A stretch of 40,791 nt of DNA from Akkermansia muciniphila (lineage in GTDB: Bacteria; Verrucomicrobiota; Verrucomicrobiia; Limisphaerales; BJHT01). The stretch spans positions 1-40,791 of the forward strand of contig CAMAUZ010000072.1 of NCBI GenBank assembly GCA_945861535.1, in the 5' to 3' direction. Position numbers and translations under genes: made by a program. Position 1 is the stretch's first letter. Every line of letters begins with the position of its first letter. This document shows, piece after piece, positions 31,107-39,761 of this stretch. The notes below the pieces were generated by a model. That model saw nothing but the letters and a program-made list of their open reading frames with translations. It was not told the origin of the DNA and did no database searches.

Positions 31107-31291
31107 AACCCAAACAAGCACCGGGCAAAAAATGAAAAACCCGGCAAGGAGAATATCGGCGGACCCATCGGCGGGCTTTACGAAAAATTGCTGGAACAGA
31201 GCTCCGAAAATTGGGACCGCTCGGCCGTCGCCGAAACCATCTCCCGCCGCCAATCCTCACAACGGCGGAATCCCCGCCAGTGCTTCAACAG

Positions 31292-31573
31292 TCATTTGCC
31301 AGCGGGCTTTTCCTTAACGAACCGCCCCTCGTCATGCACCCGGCTCAGCCGGTCCATCCTCCGCCGAACCTCCGCCCAACCTTTTTCCACATCCGTCGTG
31401 CCCAACTGCCACATCGCGCCCTCGTGCATCCGGGCAAAGACCCCATTGGTCAGTTCCAGCGCCTCCGCCAGCCGCTGCTCCACCGTCAGCGTGCGCGAGC
31501 GCAGAATTTTCTCCCGGTAAATGTCATCCTGCAGCGCCTTCAACGCCGCCGGATCTTCGTGGATGTTGCCCAT
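31292..31573 (-). CDS. 93-aa protein of unknown function
   Basis: A small soluble charged helical protein starting at ATG 31573 (MGNIHEDPAALKALQDDIYR). The order RSRTLTVEQRLAEALELTNG, a central FARMHEGAMWQL, then EVRRRMDRLSRVHDEGRF recalls a family of small proteins frequent in Planctomycetota and Verrucomicrobiota (xxLTxEERLxxGxxL...RRRLxxxRRL) that often sit beside nucleotidyltransferase genes. That resemblance is from memory and weak, and no nucleotidyltransferase is next to it here. It has its own terminator at 31055-31106, which supports it being an expressed gene. Confidence 0.65.
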   Translation of the reverse strand: MGNIHEDPAALKALQDDIYREKILRSRTLTVEQRLAEALELTNGVFARMHEGAMWQLGTTDVEKGWAEVRRRMDRLSRVHDEGRFVKEKPAGK

Positions 31574-31637
31574 AGTGCGGTTGATCGTTCGAGGGTCGCC
31601 GGACCCGCGCCAGCAGCCGCTGAATTCTGACAATCAG

Positions 31638-31824
31638 CAGTGCGCATCTCCATTTCTTGCACGCGGTCTGGCGTCCGCGTCAGGCGGGTGGGGCAGGCAT
31701 CCTTGCCTGCCAGTTCGCGGGGCATCCCTGCCCCGTGTTTCCAGTTCCGTTGTGGGTTGTCCGCCAGGGAAACGGGCGGCAAGGATGCCGCCCGAACTGG
31801 CAGGCAAGGATGCCTGCCCCACAG
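31638..31824. repeat. Composite palindrome 'TGGGGCAGGCATCC', copy 3, with left MITE end
   Basis: The core 31688-31824 starts gtggggcaggcatccttg and ends atgcctgccccacag; inner hairpins match copies 1 and 2. The left flank gcgcatctccatttcttgca (from about 31641) corresponds to the 22-bp terminal repeat of the 23002-23270 element. The right terminal repeat is missing where the DUF1501 gene ends (31845), so this copy is truncated on that side. Confidence 0.85.
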
Positions 31825-31844
31825 CTCCGGCACCCGCCCCTCCT

Positions 31845-33299
31845 TCACCCTCGCAAAATCTCCGTCACCACCCGCGCCCGCGCATCCTCCACCAGCGTCT
31901 GGTCCGCGCCGTTGCGCTTGTACGCCAGTCCTTTCGCGTCCAGTCCGAACAGGTGCAGTAAGGTCGCGTGATAGTCGTAATGATTCACCACGTCCTTCAC
32001 CGCGCGATGGCCCCACTCGTCCGTCGCACCGTGGATGTGCCCGCCTTTGAAACCACCGCCCGCCACCCACATCGTGAAGCCGTACGTGTTGTGATCGCGC
32101 CCCACCTTCGCGCGGCCGGCGTCGTTCTGCACCACGGGCAGGCGGCCCATCTCGCCGCCCCAATGAACGATCGTGCTGTCGAGCAACCCGCGCGCCTTCA
32201 GGTCCGTGACCAGCGCCGCCGCCGGTTTGTCCACGTATTTGCACGACGCCGGCAGCGACGTGAGGATGCTCCCGTGGTGATCCCAATACTGGTTGCGCGT
32301 GTACACCGAAACAAACCGCACCCCGCGCTCGATCAACCGCCGCGCAATCAAACACCGCGTCCCGAACTCCGCCGTCGCCGGATCATCCACTCCGTAAAGC
32401 TTGCGCGTCGCCTCGCTCTCGCCCGTCAGTTCGAGCGCCTCGCGCGCCGAGGTCTGCATCCGCGCCGCCAGCTCGAAGCTCGCGATGCGCGCCTCCAAAT
32501 CCAGCTCGCCGGCGCGCTGCGCCAGATGCTCGCGGTTCAATTGATCCAGAAAACTCAGGTAATTCTCCTGCGCCGCACCGCGCAATTGCTCGGGCGGATC
32601 GAGATTCAAAATCCGCGGCTCGCGCGGCCGGATGACCGTCCCCTGAAACAGCGACGGCAACCAGCCATTGGACCAATTCCCGACGCCCAGCACCGGCAGC
32701 CCGCGCGGATCGGTGAGCGCGATGTAGGCCGGCAGATTGCGATTCTCCGCGCCCAGCCCATAGGCGAGCCAGCTCCCGAGCGTCGGCCGTCCACCGAGCA
32801 CGCGGCCCGTGTTCAGCGCGTTGATCGACTGCCCGTGATTGTTCACGCCCGTGTGCATCGAGCGGATGATCGTGAGGTCATCGACGATCCCCGCCAGATG
32901 CGGCAGCAACTCGGACACCTCCGCGCCGCACTGCCCGTGTTTCTGAAATTTCCACGGACTCGCCAACACCTTGGAACTCGCCTGCGCCGCGTTGTCGTAC
33001 TTGATCTCGCCGGGAAATTTCTGGCCGTCCCACTTCTCCAGCTCCGGCTTCGGATCGAGCAAATCCATGTGACTCGGCCCGCCCTGCATGAAGAGCGAAA
33101 TCATCGCCCGCGCGCGCGGTGTCGCGTGCGGCTGCTTCGGCGCGAGATCAAACGCCCGGCGCACGGCATCCGGTTTCACGGGCTTGGCGAGCAAACCCTG
33201 CTCGTTCAGCAGCCACGCCAGCGCCACCGAGCCGAGGCCCATGGAACTCGACGCGAGAAAATGCCGGCGGGTGGAGAGCGAATGGGAATCGGGGTTCAT
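31845..33299 (-). CDS. DUF1501 protein, Tat-exported (second copy)
   Basis: A 484-aa protein starting at ATG 33299 with a twin-arginine signal STRRHFLASSSMGLGSVALA. The DUF1501 body contains ISLFMQGGPSHMDLLDPKPE, DDLTIIRSMHTGVNNHGQS, ERGVRFVSVYTRNQYWDHHG, STIVHWGGEMGRLPVVQN and GRDHNTYGFTMWVAGGGFKG. This subtype (longer, with the SIDxxGQ-like and MGRxP segments) differs from the one at 16434-17774, and the two are paralogues rather than a recent duplication. It follows the PSCyt1-DUF1549-DUF1553 gene by 195 bp on the same strand, the standard arrangement of these partners. The substrate is unknown. Confidence 0.92.
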   Translation of the reverse strand: MNPDSHSLSTRRHFLASSSMGLGSVALAWLLNEQGLLAKPVKPDAVRRAFDLAPKQPHATPRARAMISLFMQGGPSHMDLLDPKPELEKWDGQKFPGEIKYDNAAQASSKVLASPWKFQKHGQCGAEVSELLPHLAGIVDDLTIIRSMHTGVNNHGQSINALNTGRVLGGRPTLGSWLAYGLGAENRNLPAYIALTDPRGLPVLGVGNWSNGWLPSLFQGTVIRPREPRILNLDPPEQLRGAAQENYLSFLDQLNREHLAQRAGELDLEARIASFELAARMQTSAREALELTGESEATRKLYGVDDPATAEFGTRCLIARRLIERGVRFVSVYTRNQYWDHHGSILTSLPASCKYVDKPAAALVTDLKARGLLDSTIVHWGGEMGRLPVVQNDAGRAKVGRDHNTYGFTMWVAGGGFKGGHIHGATDEWGHRAVKDVVNHYDYHATLLHLFGLDAKGLAYKRNGADQTLVEDARARVVTEILRG

Positions 33300-33356
33300 G
33301 CGCAGGTGTGGAGGTTGATGGACGAACAAAGCTGAATCGCCGGCGCGCCAGCGCCC

Positions 33357-33463
33357 GGAGCGCGGCGTTCACGCCGCAGAAACGTGCGCCAGGAAGGGAG
33401 CGTTAGATTTGCCCGACGCCCCTGTTCCATGCGGACGTCTCTGCGACGTAAACGCCGCGCTCC
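33357..33463. repeat. Inverted repeat 'GGAGCGCGGCGTTCACG' between PSCyt1 and DUF1501 genes
   Basis: The left arm ggagcgcggcgttcacgccg and right arm ending aacgccgcgctcc pair over about 29 bp with a few mismatches, around a 45-bp spacer. Related short palindromes occur in 17970-18075. It separates two genes expected to be co-transcribed. Confidence 0.75.
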
Positions 33464-33494
33464 GGACGCGTTCGGCCCGCCCGCCAAGCTCAGT

Positions 33495-36188
33495 TCAATC
33501 CACATACAAAAACCCATTCGCGCTCAAAAACGCGTGGCACAGGCTCGTCAACGCCGCCAGCTCCGGCTCCGGCGTTTTCGCCGCCTCGGCCACCTTCGCC
33601 TTCGCGCTCGCGCCCGCTCCCGTCGCGGTCGCCGCCGCCGCGACCGGCGTCACCGCCTTCGCCGCCTTCGCCGCCTGCGCGCGATAATGCGCGAGCTGCG
33701 CCGCCAGATGCCCAACCGCCGCGCGCGTCTGCACCTCACTCGGCCGCACCGAGAATGCCAGCCTCCACGCCCGCACCGCCTGCGCCCGCGGCTCCGCGCC
33801 TACCTCCGTCTGCACGCGCTGCGCGAGATGCTCCGCCAGCGCGAGCACCTGCTGGTTGTTCATCAGCATCAACGACTGCGGCGCGACGGTCGTCGCGTTC
33901 CGCGCCTCGCAGTTCGGCTCCATCACCGGCGCATCGAACGCCTCCAGCATCCCCAGCGGACGGCTCCGCTGCACGATCACATACAGGCTGCGGCGGAACT
34001 CCTCATTGTTCAGCGGAATCCACGCGCCCGGCTTCCCTTCGCCGTCCTTGTTCTCCTTGCCGATGATGATCTGCCCCACGTCGTCCTCCATCACCGGGAC
34101 CGGCGGACCGTAAAGCTTCGGATTCAATTTCCCGCCGACCGCCAGCATCGCATCGCGAATCGTCTCCGCCTCCAGCCGCCGGATGCTCATGCGCCCCAGC
34201 AACCGATTGTCCGGATCAATCCGGTCGCCCTCGGCCGTGCGCGTCGCGACCTGCTGCCACGCGTGCGACGTGAGGATGAGCTGATGCAGCTTCTTCAAAC
34301 TCCACCCCTGCGCGACAAACTCGCTCGCCAGCCAGTCGAGCAATTCGGGATGCGTCGGCCGCTCGCCGAGAAAACCAAAGTCGCCCGGCGTGCCGACCAG
34401 TCCGCGTCCGAAGTGGTGCATCCACACACGGTTCACCAGCACTCGCGCCGTCAGCGGATGCCCGCCGTCGGTGAGGCTTTTCGCCAAAGCCAGCCGGCGT
34501 CCGCTCGAAGTCAGCGCCGCGTCTTTCGCCGGAATCTTCGCCGGATGCGCCGCCGCCAGCACCACCGGCTCGCCCGGATCCACCGCCGCCTTCGGCTGAT
34601 CCGGATCACCGCGATGAAACAAATGCGTCGCCGGCAGCGGCCCCGCGCTCTCGGTGAGCACATGCAGAAAATCCTCCACTGGCTTGGTCGCGCGCTTGGC
34701 CGCGGCTTCCTCGGCGGCCTTCTTCAACTCCGCAGCCGCCTTGGAATCGTAGAGATACAGCGAGCCTGGCGACACGTTCAGGCTCGGATATTCCTTGAGC
34801 AATTTCTGCTGCGCCGGCGTGCGTTTGTCCGCGGCCGTCTTGCGCGCCTCGCGGGCCGGCTCGCGCAGGTCCTCGGCGAGTTTGGCGATCTCCTTCACCA
34901 GCGTGGCCTCGATGAATCCGTCCTCTTTCACCTTCCGCGCCGCATCGAGCTTGGCAGCCTCGGCCTCGACGCCGGCGGCCTTCGCGCGGTCGGCGTCGGT
35001 CTGGAGCGACAGCAGCCGCGCGGTCGGCGTGCGCCAGTTTTTCCAATCCAAGGCCGGCTCGAAGATCGCGCGGAAGCGGTAGTAATCCACCTGCGGAATC
35101 GGATCGTAGCGATGATCGTGACATTCGGCGCAGCCCATCGTCAGGCCGAGCAGCGAGGTCGAAACAATCTTGAGCGTGTCCGCGACCACGGCGTTGCGCG
35201 TGACCTTGGCCTCGATAGTCGTCGTGGCCGTCCCATCGGGCGCCATGCGGAGAAAGCCCGTGCCGGTGAGGGTTTCGATGGCGTCGGCGGGGAGATTTTT
35301 CAGCGGCGGTTTCACCAGTTCATCGCCCGCGAGTTGCTCGACGATGAAGCGGTCGAAGGGCTTGTCCGCATTGAACGAGCGGATGACGTAGTCGCGAAAT
35401 TTGTAGGCATAGTTGCGAACGGGATCGGCCTCCGTGTAGCCATCCGAGTCCGCGTAACCCGCCACATCGAGCCAGTGCCGGCCCCAGTGTTCACCGTAAT
35501 GCGGCGAGTCGAGCAGCCGCTGAATCAGCCGCTCGTAGGCGGATGGCGACTTGTCTGCGACAAACGCCTCGACCTCCTCCGGCGTGGGCGGCAGGCCGAG
35601 CAGATCGAACGACGCGCGCCGGATCAGCGTGCGCTTATCTGCCGTCGGCGAGAACCCCAGCCCGTTCGCGCGCAGCTTCGCGAGCAGGAAGGCGTCGATG
35701 GGATTGCGCCCGGGATCGCCTGGATTCCGCCGCGGCACCGGCGGACGCTTCACCGGTTGAAACGCCCAAAAGCCCCGTTCTTCCTCGGTGAAATACGGCT
35801 CCTTCCCCAACTGCTCCGGCTCGGCGCGCAACGTCCGCGCGCCGCCCGCGATCCAGCGCCCGATCGTCTGCACCTGCGCCGCGCTGAGCTTGTGTTCGCC
35901 CTTGGGCATCTCGCCTTTTTGGATCAACTCGAACAACCGGCTCGCCTCGGGCTTCCCCGGCACAATCGCCGGCCCGCTCTCGCCGCCCTTCACTAGCAGC
36001 CGCCGCAGACGCGCGTCGAGACCGCCCTTGGTCTTCTCACCCTCGCCGTGACATTGGAAACAATTCGCCTTGAGGATCGGCCGCACATCGCGCTCGAACG
36101 AAAGTTCCGCGCCCGCCGCCCCGCCGAGACCGGACGCCAACGCGGCAACCAAGACACTGAGGATACGCACCGCGCTCAGACACCGCAC
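33495..36188 (-). CDS. PSCyt1-DUF1549-DUF1553 exported protein
   Basis: An 897-aa exported protein. GTG at 36188 (or GTG at 36170) is proposed as the start because it gives a signal peptide ending GGAAGA; the upstream in-frame sequence to 36488 is repeat-like and not conserved in character. The PSCyt1 cytochrome domain (about 28-120) has the heme motif CFQCH (43-47) and a likely Met ligand in KGEMPKGEHKLS. DUF1549 (about 162-370) opens NPIDAFLLAKL and contains LLDSPHYGEHWGRHWLDVAG and GCAECHDHRYDPI. A Lys/Ala-rich helical insertion separates it from DUF1553 (about 620-870: VNRVWMHHFGRGLVGTPGDF, SIRRLEAETIRDAM). It is the canonical partner of DUF1501, 195 bp downstream. Confidence 0.9.
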   Translation of the reverse strand: MRCLSAVRILSVLVAALASGLGGAAGAELSFERDVRPILKANCFQCHGEGEKTKGGLDARLRRLLVKGGESGPAIVPGKPEASRLFELIQKGEMPKGEHKLSAAQVQTIGRWIAGGARTLRAEPEQLGKEPYFTEEERGFWAFQPVKRPPVPRRNPGDPGRNPIDAFLLAKLRANGLGFSPTADKRTLIRRASFDLLGLPPTPEEVEAFVADKSPSAYERLIQRLLDSPHYGEHWGRHWLDVAGYADSDGYTEADPVRNYAYKFRDYVIRSFNADKPFDRFIVEQLAGDELVKPPLKNLPADAIETLTGTGFLRMAPDGTATTTIEAKVTRNAVVADTLKIVSTSLLGLTMGCAECHDHRYDPIPQVDYYRFRAIFEPALDWKNWRTPTARLLSLQTDADRAKAAGVEAEAAKLDAARKVKEDGFIEATLVKEIAKLAEDLREPAREARKTAADKRTPAQQKLLKEYPSLNVSPGSLYLYDSKAAAELKKAAEEAAAKRATKPVEDFLHVLTESAGPLPATHLFHRGDPDQPKAAVDPGEPVVLAAAHPAKIPAKDAALTSSGRRLALAKSLTDGGHPLTARVLVNRVWMHHFGRGLVGTPGDFGFLGERPTHPELLDWLASEFVAQGWSLKKLHQLILTSHAWQQVATRTAEGDRIDPDNRLLGRMSIRRLEAETIRDAMLAVGGKLNPKLYGPPVPVMEDDVGQIIIGKENKDGEGKPGAWIPLNNEEFRRSLYVIVQRSRPLGMLEAFDAPVMEPNCEARNATTVAPQSLMLMNNQQVLALAEHLAQRVQTEVGAEPRAQAVRAWRLAFSVRPSEVQTRAAVGHLAAQLAHYRAQAAKAAKAVTPVAAAATATGAGASAKAKVAEAAKTPEPELAALTSLCHAFLSANGFLYVD

Positions 36189-36562
36189 CGCGCGGCCAGA
36201 GAAAAATTCGGGAAGCACGCGGAAGCTGACGATGCTCGGTGAGGGCGATTCACCGCCGCGCCGGAGCGCGGGCGGCCCGCCTGCGCTCGTGCGCCTGAGC
36301 AGACGGGAAGCCAACGCGGTGGCAATCCGCTCGGGCGCGGAGGGCCAGGCAAGGCTGAAATGAAAACGGCAGTTGAAACTGAGAATCCCCGCACAAAACC
36401 CGCTAAACACAGATGAAAACCGGCGTCCGTGGCTTCCCCTGCCGGGTGAATCAAAGTTTTCCAAATCGCGTTCCCGATCGGTGTCCATCCGTGTCCATCC
36501 GTGGATGAACCGCCGCTTCCCGGTTCAAACCCGTCTCCCTCCCCCGGTCTGCTGACCGGCGC
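36189..36562. other. Non-coding spacer with ATCCGTG heptad repeats
   Basis: No gene is supported. The tract gtgtccatccgtgtccatcc (from about 36480) is a short tandem repeat of the 'atccgtg' type seen scattered in many such genomes, with a diverged relative upstream (aacacagatgaaaaccgg). It should hold the promoter of the PSCyt1 gene on the minus strand. Confidence 0.5.
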
Positions 36563-37534
36563 TCACCGCTGATATTTGAACGCCGGCTTGCTCATCGTCG
36601 AGGCGTAGAAGATGTCCGCGTTCGGGTCCCAAGCGTAGTTGGGGCCGACGCGGCCGGCGCTGAAGCCCGCGGGCAGCGGCGCGGCGAGCTGCCACGTCTT
36701 GCCGCCGTCCTTCGTTTCCTGAAACCCGCTTCTGCCCACGACAACGAAGTGTTTCTCATCCTTGCCGAAATAGGGACCGAAGCTCGCATCCGCCGGCGCG
36801 CCCAGCGCGGACCACGTCGCGCCCTTGTCGGTGCTGACAATGAGGCCCTTGCCCGTGGCCCAGTAGCCCGTGCCGCCGAAGACCACGGGCACGGCGGCGG
36901 CGGGCGTGTTCGCCGAGACCTGCGTCCATGTCGCGCCCGTGTCGGTGCTGCGGAAGATGCCTTTCTCCTTCGCCTTGGTGGCGACGAAGGTCTTGCTGTC
37001 GAACACGCCACAGCCGCTGAAACCTTTCTCCAAATCTTTCCACGTCGCGCCGCCGTCGTCGCTGGTCGTGAGCATTCCGCCGGCCTCGTGCCGCAGCCCG
37101 AGCAGGCGCTTGCCGGTGTCGGCCCAGTCCACACCGCCGAAGTCGAGATGGCTCACCTTGGACTTCGCCCACGTCTTGCCGCCGTCGGCCGTGTAGGCGC
37201 TGCTGCCGTAAATCATGAAGCAAAACATCCGCTTGCCCGCCGGATCGAGTTGCAACGCCCAGCCCGTCTCGCAACGCCCGCCGATGGTCTTTTCGTCCAC
37301 GCGCGCGAAGGTCTTGCCGTGGTCGCTGCTTTTCCAAATGCCGTAATCCGCGGCGACCATGAACACATCGCCGCTCACGCGATCCACCGCGATGCCCGCG
37401 GCCGGGCCGTAAGTGCCGGGCTTGGGAAACGCAGTCGTGACGGCCTCGGAGATGTTCACCCACTCCGCCGCGGCGGTGAGGAACGGGGTGACGAGGGCGA
37501 GGGCAGTGAGGGCGCGGGACAGCTTAAGTTTCAT
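36563..37534 (-). CDS. Secreted Asp-box (BNR/sortilin-type) beta-propeller
   Basis: A 323-aa exported protein. ATG at 37534 yields the signal peptide MKLKLSRALTALALVTPFLT (cleavage near AAAEW). Six Asp-box motifs of the S-x-D-x-G-x-T-W kind follow: SSDHGKTF, TADGGKTW, TSDDGGATW, STDTGATW, STDKGATW and TKDGGKTW, which define a BNR/VPS10-type propeller. Catalytic residues of sialidases (arginine triad, nucleophile Tyr) are not apparent, so it is more likely a photosynthesis-assembly-like or binding propeller than an active glycosidase. It begins 7 bp after the end of the PQQ-like gene and is clearly co-transcribed with it. Confidence 0.87.
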   Translation of the reverse strand: MKLKLSRALTALALVTPFLTAAAEWVNISEAVTTAFPKPGTYGPAAGIAVDRVSGDVFMVAADYGIWKSSDHGKTFARVDEKTIGGRCETGWALQLDPAGKRMFCFMIYGSSAYTADGGKTWAKSKVSHLDFGGVDWADTGKRLLGLRHEAGGMLTTSDDGGATWKDLEKGFSGCGVFDSKTFVATKAKEKGIFRSTDTGATWTQVSANTPAAAVPVVFGGTGYWATGKGLIVSTDKGATWSALGAPADASFGPYFGKDEKHFVVVGRSGFQETKDGGKTWQLAAPLPAGFSAGRVGPNYAWDPNADIFYASTMSKPAFKYQR

Positions 37535-37541
37535 GCTGAGT

Positions 37542-38849
37542 TCAGTTTTTATTTCCGATGCAGTGGAGATTTTTCGTGCCGACGAGGAAGAGCTTGCCAC
37601 CCGCGATGGCGGCGGAGGCGTGGTTGTTGTCGCCGAGATCATTGACGGCGAGGACGCGGAATTCGGGGCCGACGGCGAGCACGACGCTCTTGCCGGCATT
37701 CGCAAAAAAGAGATGCCCCGCGCCGTCGGCAATCGGGCTGGCCCAGGTGGTCGTGAGGCCCTCGAGGCGCTCGGCGTAAACCTGTTTGCCGGTCGCGGCC
37801 TCGAAGCATTTCAGCACGCCCGGCGAGTGTAGGCGATAGACGTGCCCGCCGACAATGAGCGGCGAGCCGATGGCCTCGGGGAGTTGCGCGATGTTCCAGC
37901 GCACGCCGGTCGCGGTGATGTCGCCCTCGCCGCCGGGTGCCACGGCGACGCCCGCGCCGCCGCGACCACTGTCGAAATAAACCACGCCGGAAACGTATGT
38001 CGGCGAGGAGACATCGCCTGCGCCGCGGCACCACCAGAGCGCCCTGCCGGTGGCGGGGTCGAGGGCGCGGAGGGCGTTGGGCTTCACGCTGGCGCCGGAG
38101 GCGAGCACGAGGAGTTGCGGTTGGCCCTTCACGTCGATCAGCAGCGGCGTGCTGTGGCCGAAGCCCATGTCGGGAAACTTCACGCGCCACTTCTCATCGC
38201 CGGTGGTCTGGTCGAACGCGATGAGACACGAGTCGCTGGCCTTGGCCATGGAACACAAGATCAGCACCGTGTCGCGGAACAGCACCGGGCTGGTGCCGAT
38301 GGTGACATCGAAGGTGTGCGGGATGATTTCCTTCCGCCACACGATCTTCCCCTCGAAGTCCAACGCCGCGAGCACGGACGAAGCGAACAACGCATACACC
38401 CGGCGGCCGTCCGTCGCGGGCGTGGGCGCGGCGTACCCACCGCCGGGGCCGCTGCGAAAATCATTCCGCAGCCACGGGCCGGGCGGCACGAGCGTGTCCC
38501 ACATCTGCTGGCCGTCCGTCGTGCGGTAGCGGGTGACGTGATGCGCGGGCATGGACTTCTCGCGCGGGCCGCCATTGGTCGCCCACGCGACGGTGCAAAC
38601 GAACACCGAGTCGCCCGACACGATGGGACTGGCGTGGCCCTGGCCGTTGAGCGGCGACTGCCAGAGGACGTTCTCTTTTTCCCTCCCGCCCCATTTCACC
38701 GGCAGGTTTTTTTCGTCGCTGAGACCCTGTCCGGTCGGTCCGCGAAACTGCGGCCAGTCCGCGGCGGCGGATACGGCGGACAAGCCAAGCCATCCAACGA
38801 AGAAAGCGCTGAGCCAATTGGCAAGCCGGCGGGAGAAAGGCAAGTGCAT
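37542..38849 (-). CDS. Secreted PQQ-like beta-propeller protein (second copy)
   Basis: A 435-aa protein; ATG at 38849 gives signal peptide MHLPFSRRLANWLSAFFVGW with cleavage near VSAAADW. The mature start WPQFRGPTGQGLSDEKNLP is the diagnostic opening of exported PQQ_2 propellers, and blades such as SVFVCTVAWATNG, RALDPATGRALWWCRG and KQVYAERLEGLTTTW follow. It is a paralogue of 1391-2683, with about the same length and order of blades. It is the first gene of a two-gene operon with the Asp-box propeller, suggesting the two propellers act together in the periplasm, perhaps on a shared polymer or sugar ligand. Confidence 0.87.
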   Translation of the reverse strand: MHLPFSRRLANWLSAFFVGWLGLSAVSAAADWPQFRGPTGQGLSDEKNLPVKWGGREKENVLWQSPLNGQGHASPIVSGDSVFVCTVAWATNGGPREKSMPAHHVTRYRTTDGQQMWDTLVPPGPWLRNDFRSGPGGGYAAPTPATDGRRVYALFASSVLAALDFEGKIVWRKEIIPHTFDVTIGTSPVLFRDTVLILCSMAKASDSCLIAFDQTTGDEKWRVKFPDMGFGHSTPLLIDVKGQPQLLVLASGASVKPNALRALDPATGRALWWCRGAGDVSSPTYVSGVVYFDSGRGGAGVAVAPGGEGDITATGVRWNIAQLPEAIGSPLIVGGHVYRLHSPGVLKCFEAATGKQVYAERLEGLTTTWASPIADGAGHLFFANAGKSVVLAVGPEFRVLAVNDLGDNNHASAAIAGGKLFLVGTKNLHCIGNKN

Positions 38850-39294
38850 GGCGGGAAAACTAACGGACTGCGCGCGACGAAAGAAACACGAAACGACGGG
38901 CGAGGTGCGGTGGCAGGGCAGCTCCACCCCCCGGAGCTGCCCTTCCCAGCGCCAGGGGTTCCGAAGTGCCATGTGGAGCGCCGAGCATTGCTCGGCACGG
39001 GCGACTACGGACGATTCGTGCCGAGCGATGCTCGGCGCTCCAAACCCAAGCCCCCTACCCGACCCCATTGGTCACTCCCCATTCAACAGACACCATTCCG
39101 GGCCGAATCAGTTTCCCTCGGAGTCGTTACCAACGCTTGCCATCATTCCGCCCCGCGCGCTACGTTGCCGGTCGTGAGCAGCCGCCCGAACACCCCAAGG
39201 CGTCCGGTGCTTCCCCTAAAACTGCGACCTCGGCAAACCCTCAATCTCCGGGAGCCGGGTCGAATTGGGGCGAAGAGGCTGCCCGCTCTGGCCG
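38850..39294. other. Intergenic region upstream of the tRNA-Leu fragment
   Basis: It holds the palindrome 38975-39041 and, further right, a possible plus-strand promoter for the tRNA (ttgcca near 39137, 18 bp, tacgtt near 39161). No protein gene is supported. The region also contains the promoter side of the minus-strand propeller operon. Confidence 0.4.
38975..39041. repeat. Palindrome 'GGAGCGCCGAGCATTGCTCGGCAC'
   Basis: The arms at 38975-38998 and 39018-39041 (ggagcgccgagcattgctcg and its mirror) are 24-bp reverse complements with one or two mismatches, and each arm is itself a hairpin (ccgagcattgctcgg). Only one copy occurs in this window. Confidence 0.9.
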
Positions 39295-39333
39295 GCCGGC
39301 ATGGCGAAATGGCAGACGCACAGGACTTAAAAT
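39295..39333 (+). tRNA. 5' half of tRNA-Leu(UAA), broken in the anticodon arm
   Basis: The acceptor 5' strand GCCGGCA (39295-39301), TG, D-stem GCG/CGC (39304-39306 and 39317-39319) with a GG-containing loop, then the anticodon arm CAGGA-CTTAAAA (39321-39332) with anticodon TAA match a type II leucine tRNA position by position. An intact gene would continue TCCTG, a long variable arm, a T-arm and an acceptor TGCCGGC. Here the sequence continues TTCCA and no variable arm, GGTTCRA T-loop or acceptor strand is found downstream. It is therefore a truncated gene, and the break lies at an anticodon-loop site commonly used by tyrosine integrases. Confidence 0.75.
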
Positions 39334-39343
39334 TCCATTTTGG
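39324..39343. other. Candidate attachment-site junction (anticodon loop)
   Basis: Homology to tRNA-Leu(UAA) ends within GGACTTAAAAT (39323-39333). AAATTCCATTTTGG (39330-39343), spanning the junction, has a 13/14 inverted partner, CCAAAATGGGATTT, at 39406-39419, which could be an integrase-binding repeat of the element end. No integrase gene is visible in the window. Confidence 0.45.
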
Positions 39344-39761
39344 CCGGTTTCTCGGGGTTTCTTCTCGTTCCATCAAACATCAATTCCAACCTTGTGTTTA
39401 TTGGTCCAAAATGGGATTTATGGCGTCGATTCTGGCCGGGAGATTCCAACCGCAGAAGTGGCACAAAAAGTGGCACAACTGGCACAATCAAATTCTCAGC
39501 CTCGCGATCATGGCGGCGCAATTCTCGGGCCTCGGCCCTGTGGTCGTCACCACCGGTGGGGTTTGCGGCGTTGCAGGAACCGGACTTTGAAGTGTTGTGC
39601 CGGAAAATTGGCCAGCCCTGACTATCGCCAGCGTCGGCGCGTGATTCGCGGTGTGGCACCGACAGGGCAAAGCTCGTTGCACTACTTGGGCGGCACACCT
39701 TCGATTCTTGATCGCCGAAAACAGTCGCCAAATGATATAAAAACGGCAGACGTTCACCGCT
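39334..39761. other. Element-end region without a clear gene
   Basis: Sequence between the tRNA break and the GYF_2 gene. It contains three copies of gtggcacaa (39457-39485), translated in one frame as AEVAQKVAQLAQ, which resembles the C-terminal tails of some tyrosine integrases. The frame has no catalytic residues, so at most this is an integrase remnant. Base composition is less GC-rich than in the left part of the window. Confidence 0.35.

Noticed and set aside
21273-31824. Composite palindromes considered as integron attC sites
   Set aside because: No RYYYAAC/GTTRRRY core sites, no integron integrase, and no cassette-like short genes between them.
36544-36559. Hairpin ccggtc-tgct-gaccgg downstream of the Asp-box propeller as a terminator
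   Set aside because: Only 6 bp of stem and no T tract on either strand; not enough to call.
39457-39510. Tyrosine integrase gene remnant inferred from the AEVAQKVAQLAQ tail
   Set aside because: Too short, lacks every catalytic residue, and the similarity is to a low-complexity tail only; kept as a note in the spacer entry, not as a gene.
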